Translations under genes and position numbers: made by a program
From: CAWEPK01 sp963835595
GTDB lineage: Bacteria; Desulfobacterota; Syntrophorhabdia; Syntrophorhabdales; WCHB1-27
Assembly (NCBI GenBank): GCA_963835595.1
Contig: CAWIGL010000003.1
Span: forward strand, 124,001 to 188,000
Length of the DNA stretch: 64,000 nt
Direction of reading: 5' to 3'
The notes under the pieces: generated by a model
Seen by the model: only the letters and a program-made list of their open reading frames with translations
Told to the model about the DNA's origin: nothing
Databases searched by the model: none
In this document: piece by piece, positions 52,743 through 60,705 of the stretch
How the letters are laid out: each line of letters begins with the position of its first letter
How positions within the stretch are numbered: the first letter of the stretch is position 1

Positions 52743-52845
52743 GGTGCTGAACCCCAATGATTGCCTGTTATAAGGTGTGCCAAAGCTCCAACGATGATAG
52801 TCGGATGCGAAAAGCGCGGGAACGAAAGAGCGCACAAAACAGCTT

Positions 52846-53244
52846 TTATGTGAGGAGAGGGTGATAGTATCCCTGTAGCAAGCTACAGGGAATCAACAAG
52901 TTGAAGGAATGTATCATTATCACCGGCCCTCTCTTCTTCCTGCGCTGCCATCCTTTGAAGATCCCCTTCCTTCTCTTGCTTGTGCCCTGCGATCCGGATG
53001 ACTCCGCTTCCTCCGAGGCTATTTCTCTCTTGAGAAGATCGACTATGTTGAGAAAGGCGCCATATTGCCTGACGTATCCCCTGACATAGACTGGGTGGGG
53101 CAGACTCTCCCAATCCCCCGCCTCTATTGCCCCCACCACCCGCTTCCCTAGGAACAGCTCTCTTGACACCTCATCGGGCGTCATGCCTTGCTTTTCACGC
53201 GTATCCCGTAACAATTGTCCGATCTTGACGAGGTCAAAAGGCAT
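52846..53244 (-). CDS. RodZ-like HTH protein, shortened by a REP-like palindrome
   Basis: 132 residues from ATG 53244 (AAAGGAGG upstream). MPFDLVKIGQLLRDTREKQG and AIEAGDWESLPHPVYVRGYV form the HTH_25 domain of RodZ-type proteins. RodZ normally continues with a membrane helix and a periplasmic domain. Here a basic stretch (SKRRKGIFKGWQRRKKRGP) is followed by only 20 residues, which are encoded by the palindrome at 52870-52889 and its flank. The gene has probably lost its C-terminal part. Confidence 0.7.
   Translation of the reverse strand: MPFDLVKIGQLLRDTREKQGMTPDEVSRELFLGKRVVGAIEAGDWESLPHPVYVRGYVRQYGAFLNIVDLLKREIASEEAESSGSQGTSKRRKGIFKGWQRRKKRGPVIMIHSFNLLIPCSLLQGYYHPLLT
52870..52889. repeat. 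REP-like palindrome 2, inside the RodZ-like gene end
   Basis: CCCTGTAGCAAGCTACAGGG, a perfect palindromic hairpin similar to the one at 52673-52692. It supplies the last codons of the shortened RodZ-like gene. Confidence 0.6.
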
Positions 53245-53625
53245 GTCGTTCCTCCTTTCCTCTTGAGCCGGTCTTCTTCGGCGGCCGTTATACCGGGCTG
53301 CACTAAATTCCGTAGCAATTTTCATTCCGATATTGGACCGGGAAAGTACTGTGGGCAGAAAAAGGAGCACTTAGCGCAAAGACCAGGCATTCCAGGCTGT
53401 TATAAATCTCTGTGGCGCCGCATATCGGAATCCGTCCCGGTCATTTCTGTATGTGATATACGGACAGTACGCAGGTTATCCCTTCAGCATATCTTCGGGA
53501 TTCGATAATTATGAAGGCACCGGGCAGGAAAGTCATCAGGACGTTGCCTGTCTCCGTCGAGGCGAGGTACGCGATTAGCTTTTCTATATATCGCGGGGCA
53601 AAGATCACGGCCCCACAAAAAACCC
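53245..53625. other. Intergenic region before the PadR gene
   Basis: No supported gene. A minus-strand open frame (53441-53683) has a hydrophobic segment but no ribosome site, and it runs through the PadR promoter, so I do not call it. Confidence 0.4.
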
Positions 53626-53670
53626 TTGACAAGGGATATATGCTTGAGTTACTATGTGCATAGACACATA
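53626..53670 (+). promoter_or_regulatory. PadR gene promoter with overlapping operator
   Basis: -35 TTGACA (53626-53631) and -10 TACTAT (53650-53655), 18 bp apart. An inverted repeat TATGTG (53653-53658) and CACATA (53665-53670) overlaps the -10 and the start of transcription. This resembles PadR-type operators and suggests self-repression. Confidence 0.6.
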
Positions 53671-53709
53671 TGAGCACGCGCATTTATGGCGCAGGATAAG
53701 GAGCATTCG

Positions 53710-54255
53710 ATGTCTTTACCCCATGCACTTCTCGGTCTCATCCATTACGGCCCCGCGACGGGCTACGACCTCAAGGGGAGGTTCAGGAATTCGATCTACT
53801 TTTTCTGGAACGCGACCCTGCCGCAGATCTACCGCACCCTGGGAAAGATGGAGGCAAGCGGCTGGATCGCATCGACCGTCGAGCACCGGGATGGCAAGCC
53901 GAGCCGCAAGGTCTACCGCGTCAGCGAGGCGGGGGAGAAGGAGTTCGAGCGCTGGCTGGGCGAAGCCCCGGGGACGCTGGTCCCCCACGTGCCCATGCTG
54001 ATAAAGGTTTTTTTTGGGGCGCGCCTGCCGCGGGGCCGGTTCGTGGAGGAAATCAGGGGGGTGAGGGAGTATCATGCGCGCCTCCTCGACAAATATGAAA
54101 AGCAAGTCGTACCTATGATCGAGGAGCGCTCCGGGAGGACGCGCAACCCGGAGGACGCCCTCTTCTGGCGGATGGCCCTCGATTACGGGCGGAGGCAGGC
54201 GCAGATGACCGTCGATTGGTGCGACTCGGTGCTGGAGCGCATGAAGGAAGCATAG
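53710..54255 (+). CDS. PadR family transcriptional regulator
   Basis: 181 residues. The start at 53710 is preferred to 53686 because AAGGAG lies 6 nt before it and MSLPHALLGLIHYGPATGYD is the standard PadR start. Winged helix to about residue 85 (FFWNATLPQIYRTLGKMEAS, HRDGKPSRKVYRVSEAGEKE), then a helical dimerisation domain of the PadR_C/Vir_act_alpha_C type. Likely controls itself and the membrane redox genes that follow. Confidence 0.92.
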   Translation: MSLPHALLGLIHYGPATGYDLKGRFRNSIYFFWNATLPQIYRTLGKMEASGWIASTVEHRDGKPSRKVYRVSEAGEKEFERWLGEAPGTLVPHVPMLIKVFFGARLPRGRFVEEIRGVREYHARLLDKYEKQVVPMIEERSGRTRNPEDALFWRMALDYGRRQAQMTVDWCDSVLERMKEA

Positions 54256-54354
54256 GAACAAATAAAGCAAGCGCCGAAGCAGTAATTATCGGCCGGATAC
54301 ACCTGTGTTGTATGATGAAAGTTACTATTAATTTGGAAAAGATGGAAGGGCAGG

Positions 54355-54996
54355 ATGGAGGCATTTCTTCTCGGTCTTAGCAACGGCGGGGTCTGCCTGG
54401 CCTATTGCGCGCCGGTCCTCGTGCCGTGCATGATCGCGGGAGGCGGCGGGACGGCGGCGGGCGTGGGCGTGCTGCTCCGGTTCCTCTGCGGGAGACTGGC
54501 CGGGTATCTCCTGTTCGCCGTTGCGGCCTGGGCGGTCAGCGCGTCGGTTCTGAGAGACGGCTACCGGGCGCCCGTCATCGCGGTTGCCTACATGGCCCTT
54601 GCGGTGACCCTCGTCCTTTACGGCTTTTTCGGCATCGGGACGCGGTGCAGGGCCTCGTGCGGGCGAGTCTCACGTTTGGCAAGGCTTCCCGGCGCCTTGC
54701 GCCTTTCCTTCCTTGCCCCCGTCGCCGCCGGGCTGGCCACGGGCTTGAGCCTCTGCCCGCCCTTTTTGCTTGCGATGGCGGGCGCGGCCGAGAAAGGCAG
54801 CCTCTCTTACAGCCTCTTCTTCTTTTTCATGTTCTTCCTCGGGGCGTCCGTCTTTCTCGTCCCTGTGCCCTTGCTTGGGACGCTGCGGGTCTATCCCGCC
54901 CTGAAGACCGTCGGACGGCTTGCTGCCGGCCTGATGGGCGTCTATTACTTCTTTTCGGGTCTCTTAATGCTTGCAGGAGGTATTAAAGGCTTATGA
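54355..54996 (+). CDS. SafE/CcdA-like membrane protein
   Basis: 213 residues with six predicted membrane helices. GLSNGGVCLAYCAPVLVPCM near the start and GLATGLSLCPPFLLAMAGA in the second half are paired Cys-containing helix starts, as in DsbD/CcdA-type thiol-disulfide transporters and the COG2836 SafE group. Overlaps the next gene by 4 bp. Likely moves reducing equivalents or a small anion across the inner membrane; not settled by sequence. Confidence 0.7.
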   Translation: MEAFLLGLSNGGVCLAYCAPVLVPCMIAGGGGTAAGVGVLLRFLCGRLAGYLLFAVAAWAVSASVLRDGYRAPVIAVAYMALAVTLVLYGFFGIGTRCRASCGRVSRLARLPGALRLSFLAPVAAGLATGLSLCPPFLLAMAGAAEKGSLSYSLFFFFMFFLGASVFLVPVPLLGTLRVYPALKTVGRLAAGLMGVYYFFSGLLMLAGGIKGL

Positions 54997-56156
54997 AGAA
55001 CGATGCACGACTCTCAAGCGGCCGCCGGGGTCCCCTCGCGGCCTTCCTTATCGCCCTGCCGATGATGTTCCTGACGCTCATGATGCTCACCGGCAGACAT
55101 CGGCCGTCCGGCGCGGCCGACGCGATTGCCCTGGCCGTCACGTTCGTCTTTTTCAACGCTCTCTTTTTTCTGATGGTGTACAGGCAAAGGACGGACCGCT
55201 ACCGGGCCGTGCTCTTCGTCGTCTACGCGGTTGCCTTCGTCATCTCTTTCATCTCTCAAATCGTGGAGCTGCGGGGGAGCATGGCCCTGACCGAGGCGAA
55301 TATCCTGCGGGCCGAGGCGCCCTTCTGCCACATCGTAATCCCGATGACTCTTATTCCTGCGGTCCTCAGCAAGACACTCGTCTTCCCGGCATCGATCGTG
55401 GGCCTCCACTCGGCCGCGAGCATGTTCATCATCTGGATCGGCGCTTCCCTTTCACTGGGACGGGGCTTCTGCGGGTGGGGCTGCTTCTTCGGCGGCCTGG
55501 AAGACGGTTTTTCGCGCATTGTTAAGCGGCCCCTGCTCAGGCTCACGTCCGGCCCCTGGAGGTATCTCCCCTTCGCGCTCCTGCTGGTCATCGTCCTGAC
55601 CGCCGCTGCCAGCCTGTCGCCGACGTACTGCTACTGGCTGTGTCCCTTCAAAGCGGTAACGGAGTACGTGCAGGTGATCTCTCTCAAAACCCTCATACAA
55701 ATGGTGATATTCGTCTCCCTCTTCGCGGGCCTCGTCGTGGTGCTCCCCATCCTGACGAAGCGGCGGACCCAGTGCGGCCTATTTTGCCCGTTCGGCGCTT
55801 TTCAGTCCTTCACGAACAAGGCGAGCGGGTTTTCGATCCGGGCGGATAAAGAGAAGTGCGTCAAGTGCGGCCTGTGCAGCCGCAACTGTCCCACCTTCTC
55901 CATCGACGCGGAGAGCATCGAGGCCGGAGGGACCCGGCTTACGTGCATGAAGTGCGGGAAATGCGTCGATCTTTGCCCGAAGGGCGCGCTCTCCTATCAC
56001 GTCAGGGGGGCGGGGCGCGGCGCGAAGGGCGAGACCCAGAGGCTCCTGTTTCTCTACGCGGCGTTCCTCTTCCTTGCGACGATGGGCGGGGGCATGGTGA
56101 ATGACGCCGTTTTGAGGATCATCAAGCTTGCAACTACCGGACATATGATAGGGTGA
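54993..56156 (+). CDS. NapH/CcoG-like membrane 4Fe-4S ferredoxin
   Basis: 387 residues. About six membrane helices, then two cytoplasmic 4Fe-4S clusters: CVKCGLCSRNCPTF and CMKCGKCVDLCPKG. Membrane-linked CGWGCFFGGLED and CPFGAFQSF plus CPFK are typical of the NapH/NosR/RdxA group that passes electrons from quinol to periplasmic enzymes. A last membrane helix follows the clusters. Overlap with the SafE-like gene suggests one redox unit. Confidence 0.88.
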   Translation: MKNDARLSSGRRGPLAAFLIALPMMFLTLMMLTGRHRPSGAADAIALAVTFVFFNALFFLMVYRQRTDRYRAVLFVVYAVAFVISFISQIVELRGSMALTEANILRAEAPFCHIVIPMTLIPAVLSKTLVFPASIVGLHSAASMFIIWIGASLSLGRGFCGWGCFFGGLEDGFSRIVKRPLLRLTSGPWRYLPFALLLVIVLTAAASLSPTYCYWLCPFKAVTEYVQVISLKTLIQMVIFVSLFAGLVVVLPILTKRRTQCGLFCPFGAFQSFTNKASGFSIRADKEKCVKCGLCSRNCPTFSIDAESIEAGGTRLTCMKCGKCVDLCPKGALSYHVRGAGRGAKGETQRLLFLYAAFLFLATMGGGMVNDAVLRIIKLATTGHMIG

Positions 56157-56168
56157 AAGGAGGCGCGG

Positions 56169-56624
56169 ATGGCCGGAATAAAGCGGGTATTGGGATACAC
56201 CTGGGCGGTCTTTGCCATCCTTATCGTGGCCGCCACGTTCATGGGGAACAATTATTTCAGCCGTAAGCTTGCCTCGGCCGCTGGTGTGACCGTTTCACCG
56301 AGGATCACCGGGGGCGAGGTCGTGCAGGTCAACGATCGTGGGACATACAGGGCCCTCGTCCATCGGCCGGTCTTCGATGGGCTTACGGGGGACCGCGCGA
56401 CCGGGTTCATCCAGATAAACTTTGAGGGCGCAGGCCGTCTTCCGCCCGTCATCGAGGAAAGGGTCGATATCGGCGGGAAAAGACCCGTACGGCTCATGGT
56501 GCGCCTCGATACGCGCGCAGGTGAGGCCACGGCGCAGGACTACAGCGGGTCGCCCCTCCCTGTGGGCCATGTCTACAGGCTGCCTTCGGGCTTTGCCGTG
56601 CGCGTCCTCCTCGCCTTGCGGTAG
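56169..56624 (+). CDS. Membrane-anchored hypothetical protein of the redox cluster
   Basis: 151 residues; ATG 56169 with AAAGGAGG upstream. One N-terminal membrane helix (LGYTWAVFAILIVAATFMG), then a beta-rich domain outside (VTVSPRITGGEVVQVNDRGT, YRALVHRPVFDGL). No Cys. I do not recognise the family. It follows the NapH-like gene by 12 bp and may be its periplasmic partner. Confidence 0.65.
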   Translation: MAGIKRVLGYTWAVFAILIVAATFMGNNYFSRKLASAAGVTVSPRITGGEVVQVNDRGTYRALVHRPVFDGLTGDRATGFIQINFEGAGRLPPVIEERVDIGGKRPVRLMVRLDTRAGEATAQDYSGSPLPVGHVYRLPSGFAVRVLLALR

Positions 56625-56724
56625 CGCAAGAGGCTTGCGCTGCGGCCCGCCGCCCCGCTTGATTTGGGGCCGGGCATATATTAGTATAGTGAAAAGCTAA
56701 TCCCGCGACCGAAGGAATGTCCAT

Positions 56725-57219
56725 ATGCCGGAAAACGTCAACAAATGCCCCTTTTCGAAAGCAGGATGCAGGAATTGCCCCATCTACAGGGGAAGGCACA
56801 ACTACCTCATACCCCACGACGGAGACGGGACGCCCCAGCCTAAGATACTGAAGAGGCCTGAGTTCGACTGGCAGGCAAGGTTCAAGGAGGTTTTGCAGAA
56901 CAAGGGAGAGGATGGCTCAGCCGCCGCATTTGAAGCCCCGGCGCCGGAGCCGCAGGTGACGAAGGGCGACGGCGATGTAAAGGAGAGCGACAAATACGAG
57001 ATAACCCTCACCGTCTTCTACAAGGAAACGGGGGAAAGGAAGACCGTTACCCTCGGCGAGGCTGCCAAGTGGGACTGGGAGAATCGCCAGAAGGTGCGCT
57101 CCATCGGCCCCTGGCACATCTACAGCTTTCAGAGACTCCTCGATGTCCTGGCGAGCAAGGCCGAGGAAGGCAGCGGGGAGTTCGAGCTGATAGAAGCGCC
57201 GTTCTACATGGGGCGCTGA
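56725..57219 (+). CDS. Hypothetical protein with an N-terminal Cys cluster
   Basis: 164 residues. NKCPFSKAGCRNCPIYRGRH holds four cysteines in 13 residues, a possible zinc or Fe-S site. A linker rich in Ala/Pro/Glu follows, then a beta-rich part (YEITLTVFYKETGERKTVTL) and an end with GPWHIYSFQRLLDVLASKAE. The family is unknown to me. Same strand as the redox group, 100 bp later. Confidence 0.6.
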   Translation: MPENVNKCPFSKAGCRNCPIYRGRHNYLIPHDGDGTPQPKILKRPEFDWQARFKEVLQNKGEDGSAAAFEAPAPEPQVTKGDGDVKESDKYEITLTVFYKETGERKTVTLGEAAKWDWENRQKVRSIGPWHIYSFQRLLDVLASKAEEGSGEFELIEAPFYMGR

Positions 57220-57335
57220 AATCGTCGGCTAAAGCCTTTTACTGCTCTCGGCATAGGATGTCCCCTACACTCCCCGAAGAACCGGGGAGGCTCCAGATTC
57301 ATGACCACCCCGCCATAACCCGATCCCAAAAGTCC

Positions 57336-57385
57336 TTGACACCGTCCCGCTACTCGTAATAATATGGATAATGATACTCATTATC
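57336..57385 (+). promoter_or_regulatory. fur promoter with a near-perfect Fur box
   Basis: -35 TTGACA (57336-57341) and -10 TAATAT (57360-57365), 18 bp apart. GATAATGATACTCATTATC at 57367-57385 differs from the classic 19-bp Fur box in only two central bases. It starts 2 bp after the -10, so bound Fur would block transcription. Self-regulation by iron is expected. Confidence 0.85.
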
Positions 57386-57399
57386 AATTAGGTTGACGG

Positions 57400-57880
57400 A
57401 TGGTCAAGAAAAATACAGATGTGAGCGACTGTCTTGGAACCTTGAAGCGGCTCGGCTATAAAATGACGTCGGCGCGAAAGGCCATCCTAAACGTCCTTTC
57501 GCACACAATAGACCATTTAACAGCGGAAGACGTTTACTTGCAGGTGCACAAAATCTATCCCGACATCGGGCTCGCGTCCGTTTACAGGACCCTGGACCTC
57601 CTTGTCCGAATCGGGATCGTTTTCAAGCTGGACTTCGGTCTCGGGAAGGCGGAGTACGAGCTTGCAGAAGACGTGAAAGGCAAGAAGCACCATCACCACC
57701 TGGTCTGCACGGGATGCGGGCAGGTCATCGATTATAAGGATTTCAGCAAGGAAGAATTGGAGTCTCCTCAAAAAAACCGAGGAAGGGCTCCTCGCCCGAT
57801 ATCACTTCGAGATAACGAATCATTTGATTCAGTTTTACGGCCTCTGCCAAGCCTGCTCGGAATCGAAATCCCGTGCATGA
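57400..57880 (+). CDS. fur: Ferric uptake regulator family protein, with a frameshift
   Basis: Metal-sensing repressor. Residues 1-85 are the winged helix (RLGYKMTSARKAILNVLSHT, IGLASVYRTLDLLVRIGIV). The metal-binding part reads KKHHHHLVCTGCGQVIDYKD. The frame breaks at 57760-57766 (GAGTCTC). Removing one base restores LLKKTEEGLLARYHFEITNH and LIQFYGLCQACSES, the second CxxC, ending at 57880, about 159 residues. The upstream Fur box supports the Fur (not PerR or Zur) assignment. Confidence 0.9.
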
Positions 57881-57941
57881 TGCTTCACCGGGGTCGAAAG
57901 AAGGTAACGGCAAATATTACAGACTACACGAGGAGGTGGCA

Positions 57942-58265
57942 ATGAGAAGGAATTCGTGCCTGGTGTTATGTGCACTGTCGGTCTTGCTGTTCCTTACCCT
58001 TTTGGGAAAGCCGGCGGTAGGTTCGGAGAACGTGATCACGGTTAAGGGCTCGGTCTATGGTACGGAGTGGAACGACAAAGGAGCGGTCACTGCCGTATCG
58101 ATAATTACAACCGAGGGAGACGAGCTGTTCGTGACGCACGACGCGAAGGGGGATGAGCTCCTCAAGCTTGTCGAACAGAACATCCTGGCCACGGGCGCCG
58201 TCACGCCGGATAAAAGCGGGAAGAAGACCTTTACCATTCAGAAGTACGAGATCGCGTACAACTGA
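57942..58265 (+). CDS. Small exported protein after fur
   Basis: 107 residues; ATG 57942 with GAGGAGG. Sec signal peptide (LVLCALSVLLFLTLLGKPAVG), then a beta-rich domain of about 80 residues (ITVKGSVYGTEWNDKGAVTA, VSIITTEGDELFVTHDAKG). It looks like an OB-like or SH3-like fold but I do not recognise the family. It lies 61 bp after fur and 30 bp before the Tat metallo-hydrolase, so it is likely in the same transcript. Confidence 0.75.
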   Translation: MRRNSCLVLCALSVLLFLTLLGKPAVGSENVITVKGSVYGTEWNDKGAVTAVSIITTEGDELFVTHDAKGDELLKLVEQNILATGAVTPDKSGKKTFTIQKYEIAYN

Positions 58266-58295
58266 GAAGCTCCAAGCAACTAAAGGAGGCGTTAT

Positions 58296-59366
58296 ATGAA
58301 AAGACGTGAATTCCTGAAAGACATTGTGGCGGCCGGCGCTGCCGTGACCGTTGCGGGAACCGGCATCGGACCGCTCATCAAGAAAGGATACGCCGCAAAG
58401 AAAACGGAGGACATAGGCTACTGTAAATCGTTGAAGGTGACGTGCGTCTCCGAGACCGCCTGGTTCGACTCCGCCCGGATGCTTCAGGACATCAAAGACA
58501 CAGGCGGCGCTATGGTGTCAAGCTATGCCCACCCCTGGACTCAGGAGAACCTCGGCGGGTATTCCGCCCTTCTGGAAGTGGAGCATCTGGACGGCTCCAG
58601 GCATACGATCCTCATGGACACGAACTGGCGGCAGGATTGGTGCGACTATGTTTTCCAGAAGTCTGGGGTCGATAAGCTCCTTGAGAACAAGAAGATAGAC
58701 GTCATGGTCATCACCCACGAGCACCATGACCACTACTGGGGCATAAAATCGACTCTCAAGCGTTGGGAGAAGGTGCCTCTGGTGATCCCCAGCACGTTCT
58801 ATCCTGAAGGAAAAGCCCTGCTTGCGGGAAAATACAAGAACGACATCGCCAAGGTCGATAACAATATTCCTCACTCAGGCCCGCTTGAAATACTCGGCCC
58901 GGACCGTCTCCTGAAAATGTACCCCGGCGTTGCGCTGAAGATGTTCGATTTGCCGATCATGAACCGGGTGAGGGGCGAGCAGAACTTCTACTTCAATATC
59001 AAAGACAAGGGGATCGTGAGCGTGACGGGGTGCTGCCACGCCGGCATCATGAACCTTATGACGTGGGCGGCAAGGAACATCGACGGGGCAAAGCCGTATG
59101 CCTGCTACGGCGGCCTGCACATCGCGGCCTTCGAGAATTGGGACCCGAAATTTGACGATATCATCAAGGGCGTAAAGAGATTCGGGTTGCAGAAGGTGGC
59201 GTGCAACCACTGCACCGGATGGGTATGGGCCCAGAAGGCGCGGTCGGAAGGGGTCCCCATCGTGCTCGGCTCCCAGAAGTACAAGGAATACAAGAAAATT
59301 CCGACGACCGGTCCGGGCGCCAAGGAGAACGTGTATCTCCGTAACGGGGACGTTATCGTTTTGTAG
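58296..59366 (+). CDS. Tat-exported MBL-fold hydrolase of the fur cluster
   Basis: 356 residues. Twin-arginine-like leader (KRREFLKDIVAAGAAVTVAG). MBL domain with the metal motif THEHHDHYWG, further likely ligand in VTGCCHAGIMNL and the end CNHCTGW. The pattern (GGYSALLEVEHLDG, MDTNWRQDW) is that of the dihydropteroate-synthase-related/7,8-dihydropterin MBL group. Periplasmic, with unknown substrate. AAAGGAGG lies before the ATG. Confidence 0.8.
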   Translation: MKRREFLKDIVAAGAAVTVAGTGIGPLIKKGYAAKKTEDIGYCKSLKVTCVSETAWFDSARMLQDIKDTGGAMVSSYAHPWTQENLGGYSALLEVEHLDGSRHTILMDTNWRQDWCDYVFQKSGVDKLLENKKIDVMVITHEHHDHYWGIKSTLKRWEKVPLVIPSTFYPEGKALLAGKYKNDIAKVDNNIPHSGPLEILGPDRLLKMYPGVALKMFDLPIMNRVRGEQNFYFNIKDKGIVSVTGCCHAGIMNLMTWAARNIDGAKPYACYGGLHIAAFENWDPKFDDIIKGVKRFGLQKVACNHCTGWVWAQKARSEGVPIVLGSQKYKEYKKIPTTGPGAKENVYLRNGDVIVL

Positions 59367-59451
59367 GATGCGGTTTGGTTGAGACAGGCGGCTTCAGTCT
59401 TCAAAGAGGCCGCCTGGATCACAATTTACCAGAGCAAGAAAGGAGGATGTA

Positions 59452-60705
59452 ATGGCCGCAATAGATGCAGTGGCGCCAGACGAGAGACGCCAGACGACTG
59501 TTTTGCCCCAACCGCTGGCCGGGATCCTCAACCTGGCGCTCGTCCTCGTGCTGTCGGAGATCGTCTGGTATTTCCTTTTTTCTCCGACCGGCCCGGTCAG
59601 CCTTTATACACCGAATGTCGGCCTTGCATTGGTCATAACCATACTCATGGTTATCCACTGGGGAGTAGACGGGTTCGATTATTGGCCCTTTAGCCCCAGG
59701 TTCTTGCGGGAAGCCAACCCGTTGGCTAAGGGCTTATCTCTCCTTTTCTTTTACGTTGCCTTAGCTGTAGTCGTCATGTTCGTCGTCTACTACAACGTTG
59801 TCGGACGGTTTGGAGCAATTTTTTTCAGCGGTCCCCAGCTTATTGCAACCGGCGGCCTGGGACAATACTCACAGACGGCGATTGAAAACGGCTGCTACGC
59901 CCAGATCATGATGAATACGTGCATGATATTCTTCATTATGCTTTGGCTGACCGGCTTCGGCTACGCCCCGTGGCACAACATGCCAAAACTGACAAAATCC
60001 TTTTCGGTGTGGGTCGTCAGTCTCCTGCTTGCGATTGTCGCCTTTGTTTTTCTCTTTTTCCCGCACATTGCCTATATGTTCGTACCGGCCCAAACATTCG
60101 TAGCCGCGCCGCCCTGGTGGACCAACTGGTCCATGACCCAGAGCAGTTTGTTTCACTTCGGCTGGATAGTGCCCGCCCTCGTTCTTCTGTATTGGACGAA
60201 CATGTTATGGGAAGGCAGGCCCTTCGTTTTGATTAAGAGGGTCTGGCTCAGGGGGGTTGTAACCGCACTCACCGTTGTTGTCCTGGGCATAATCCTGATG
60301 TACGTCGGAAATGGCGTTATGACGTGGTACTTCGGCACCGAGGCCATCGAGGGGGGGATGGCTACTGAGCAACCCGCCTGGAGATGGAACCACGTAGCGG
60401 AGATGGCGATGTTCATGCAGGCGGCCGCGGCCATTCTTTTCTTCTATTTCGACAACTGGCCGAGGAAGATAAGTCTTCCCCTGAGGGCCGTAGTGCGGAC
60501 GCTCGTCGCTATAGCCGGCGGCCTCATCATCGCCAAGCTTTATTATGCGCTGGGTCCCGTGCTCCTGGGCACGGTCCCCGGCCTGGGGCAGGAAAATGAT
60601 ACGAGCCTGGCCTGGACGGTTATGTTTGTGATCCTTGTGCTTTCTCATAATATATTTTTCGACGGTTTTCCCTTCGCAAAACGGGCAGCGAGAAATGGTA
60701 AGTAA
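59452..60705 (+). CDS. Polytopic membrane protein of unknown family
   Basis: 417 residues with about ten hydrophobic helices, unusually rich in Trp, Phe and Tyr (for example VIHWGVDGFDYWPFSPRFL and PPWWTNWSMTQSSLFHFGW). Loop His residues (VIHW, APWHNMP, FFPHIAYMF, FHFGW, WNHVAEM) could bind metal or heme. AAAGGAGG precedes ATG 59452. The 3' end overlaps the next gene by 11 bp. No transporter or oxidase signature that I can name. Confidence 0.65.
   Translation: MAAIDAVAPDERRQTTVLPQPLAGILNLALVLVLSEIVWYFLFSPTGPVSLYTPNVGLALVITILMVIHWGVDGFDYWPFSPRFLREANPLAKGLSLLFFYVALAVVVMFVVYYNVVGRFGAIFFSGPQLIATGGLGQYSQTAIENGCYAQIMMNTCMIFFIMLWLTGFGYAPWHNMPKLTKSFSVWVVSLLLAIVAFVFLFFPHIAYMFVPAQTFVAAPPWWTNWSMTQSSLFHFGWIVPALVLLYWTNMLWEGRPFVLIKRVWLRGVVTALTVVVLGIILMYVGNGVMTWYFGTEAIEGGMATEQPAWRWNHVAEMAMFMQAAAAILFFYFDNWPRKISLPLRAVVRTLVAIAGGLIIAKLYYALGPVLLGTVPGLGQENDTSLAWTVMFVILVLSHNIFFDGFPFAKRAARNGK

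Larger units (their letters stand above)
52156..52845. other. 690-bp gene-free region with hairpins after the Tad locus
   Basis: Short open frames exist but none has a ribosome site and coding character. Part of it (52672-52757) is made of strong palindromes: CCCTGCTGCAAGCAGCAGGG, then CGCCGGGC with GCCCGGCG, then GGGGGTGCTGAACCCC. These resemble interspersed REP elements. Confidence 0.5.

Noticed and set aside
53441..53683. An 80-codon minus-strand frame with a hydrophobic segment
   Set aside because: No ribosome site, and it crosses the PadR promoter and operator.
2258..57766. Programmed +1 frameshifting as a shared control of pth, ppdK, glyS and fur
   Set aside because: The context GAG-YYT-C is shared, but there is no slippery stop or upstream stimulating sequence as in prfB, the genes have no common role, and other frameshifts in the window are plain run-length errors.
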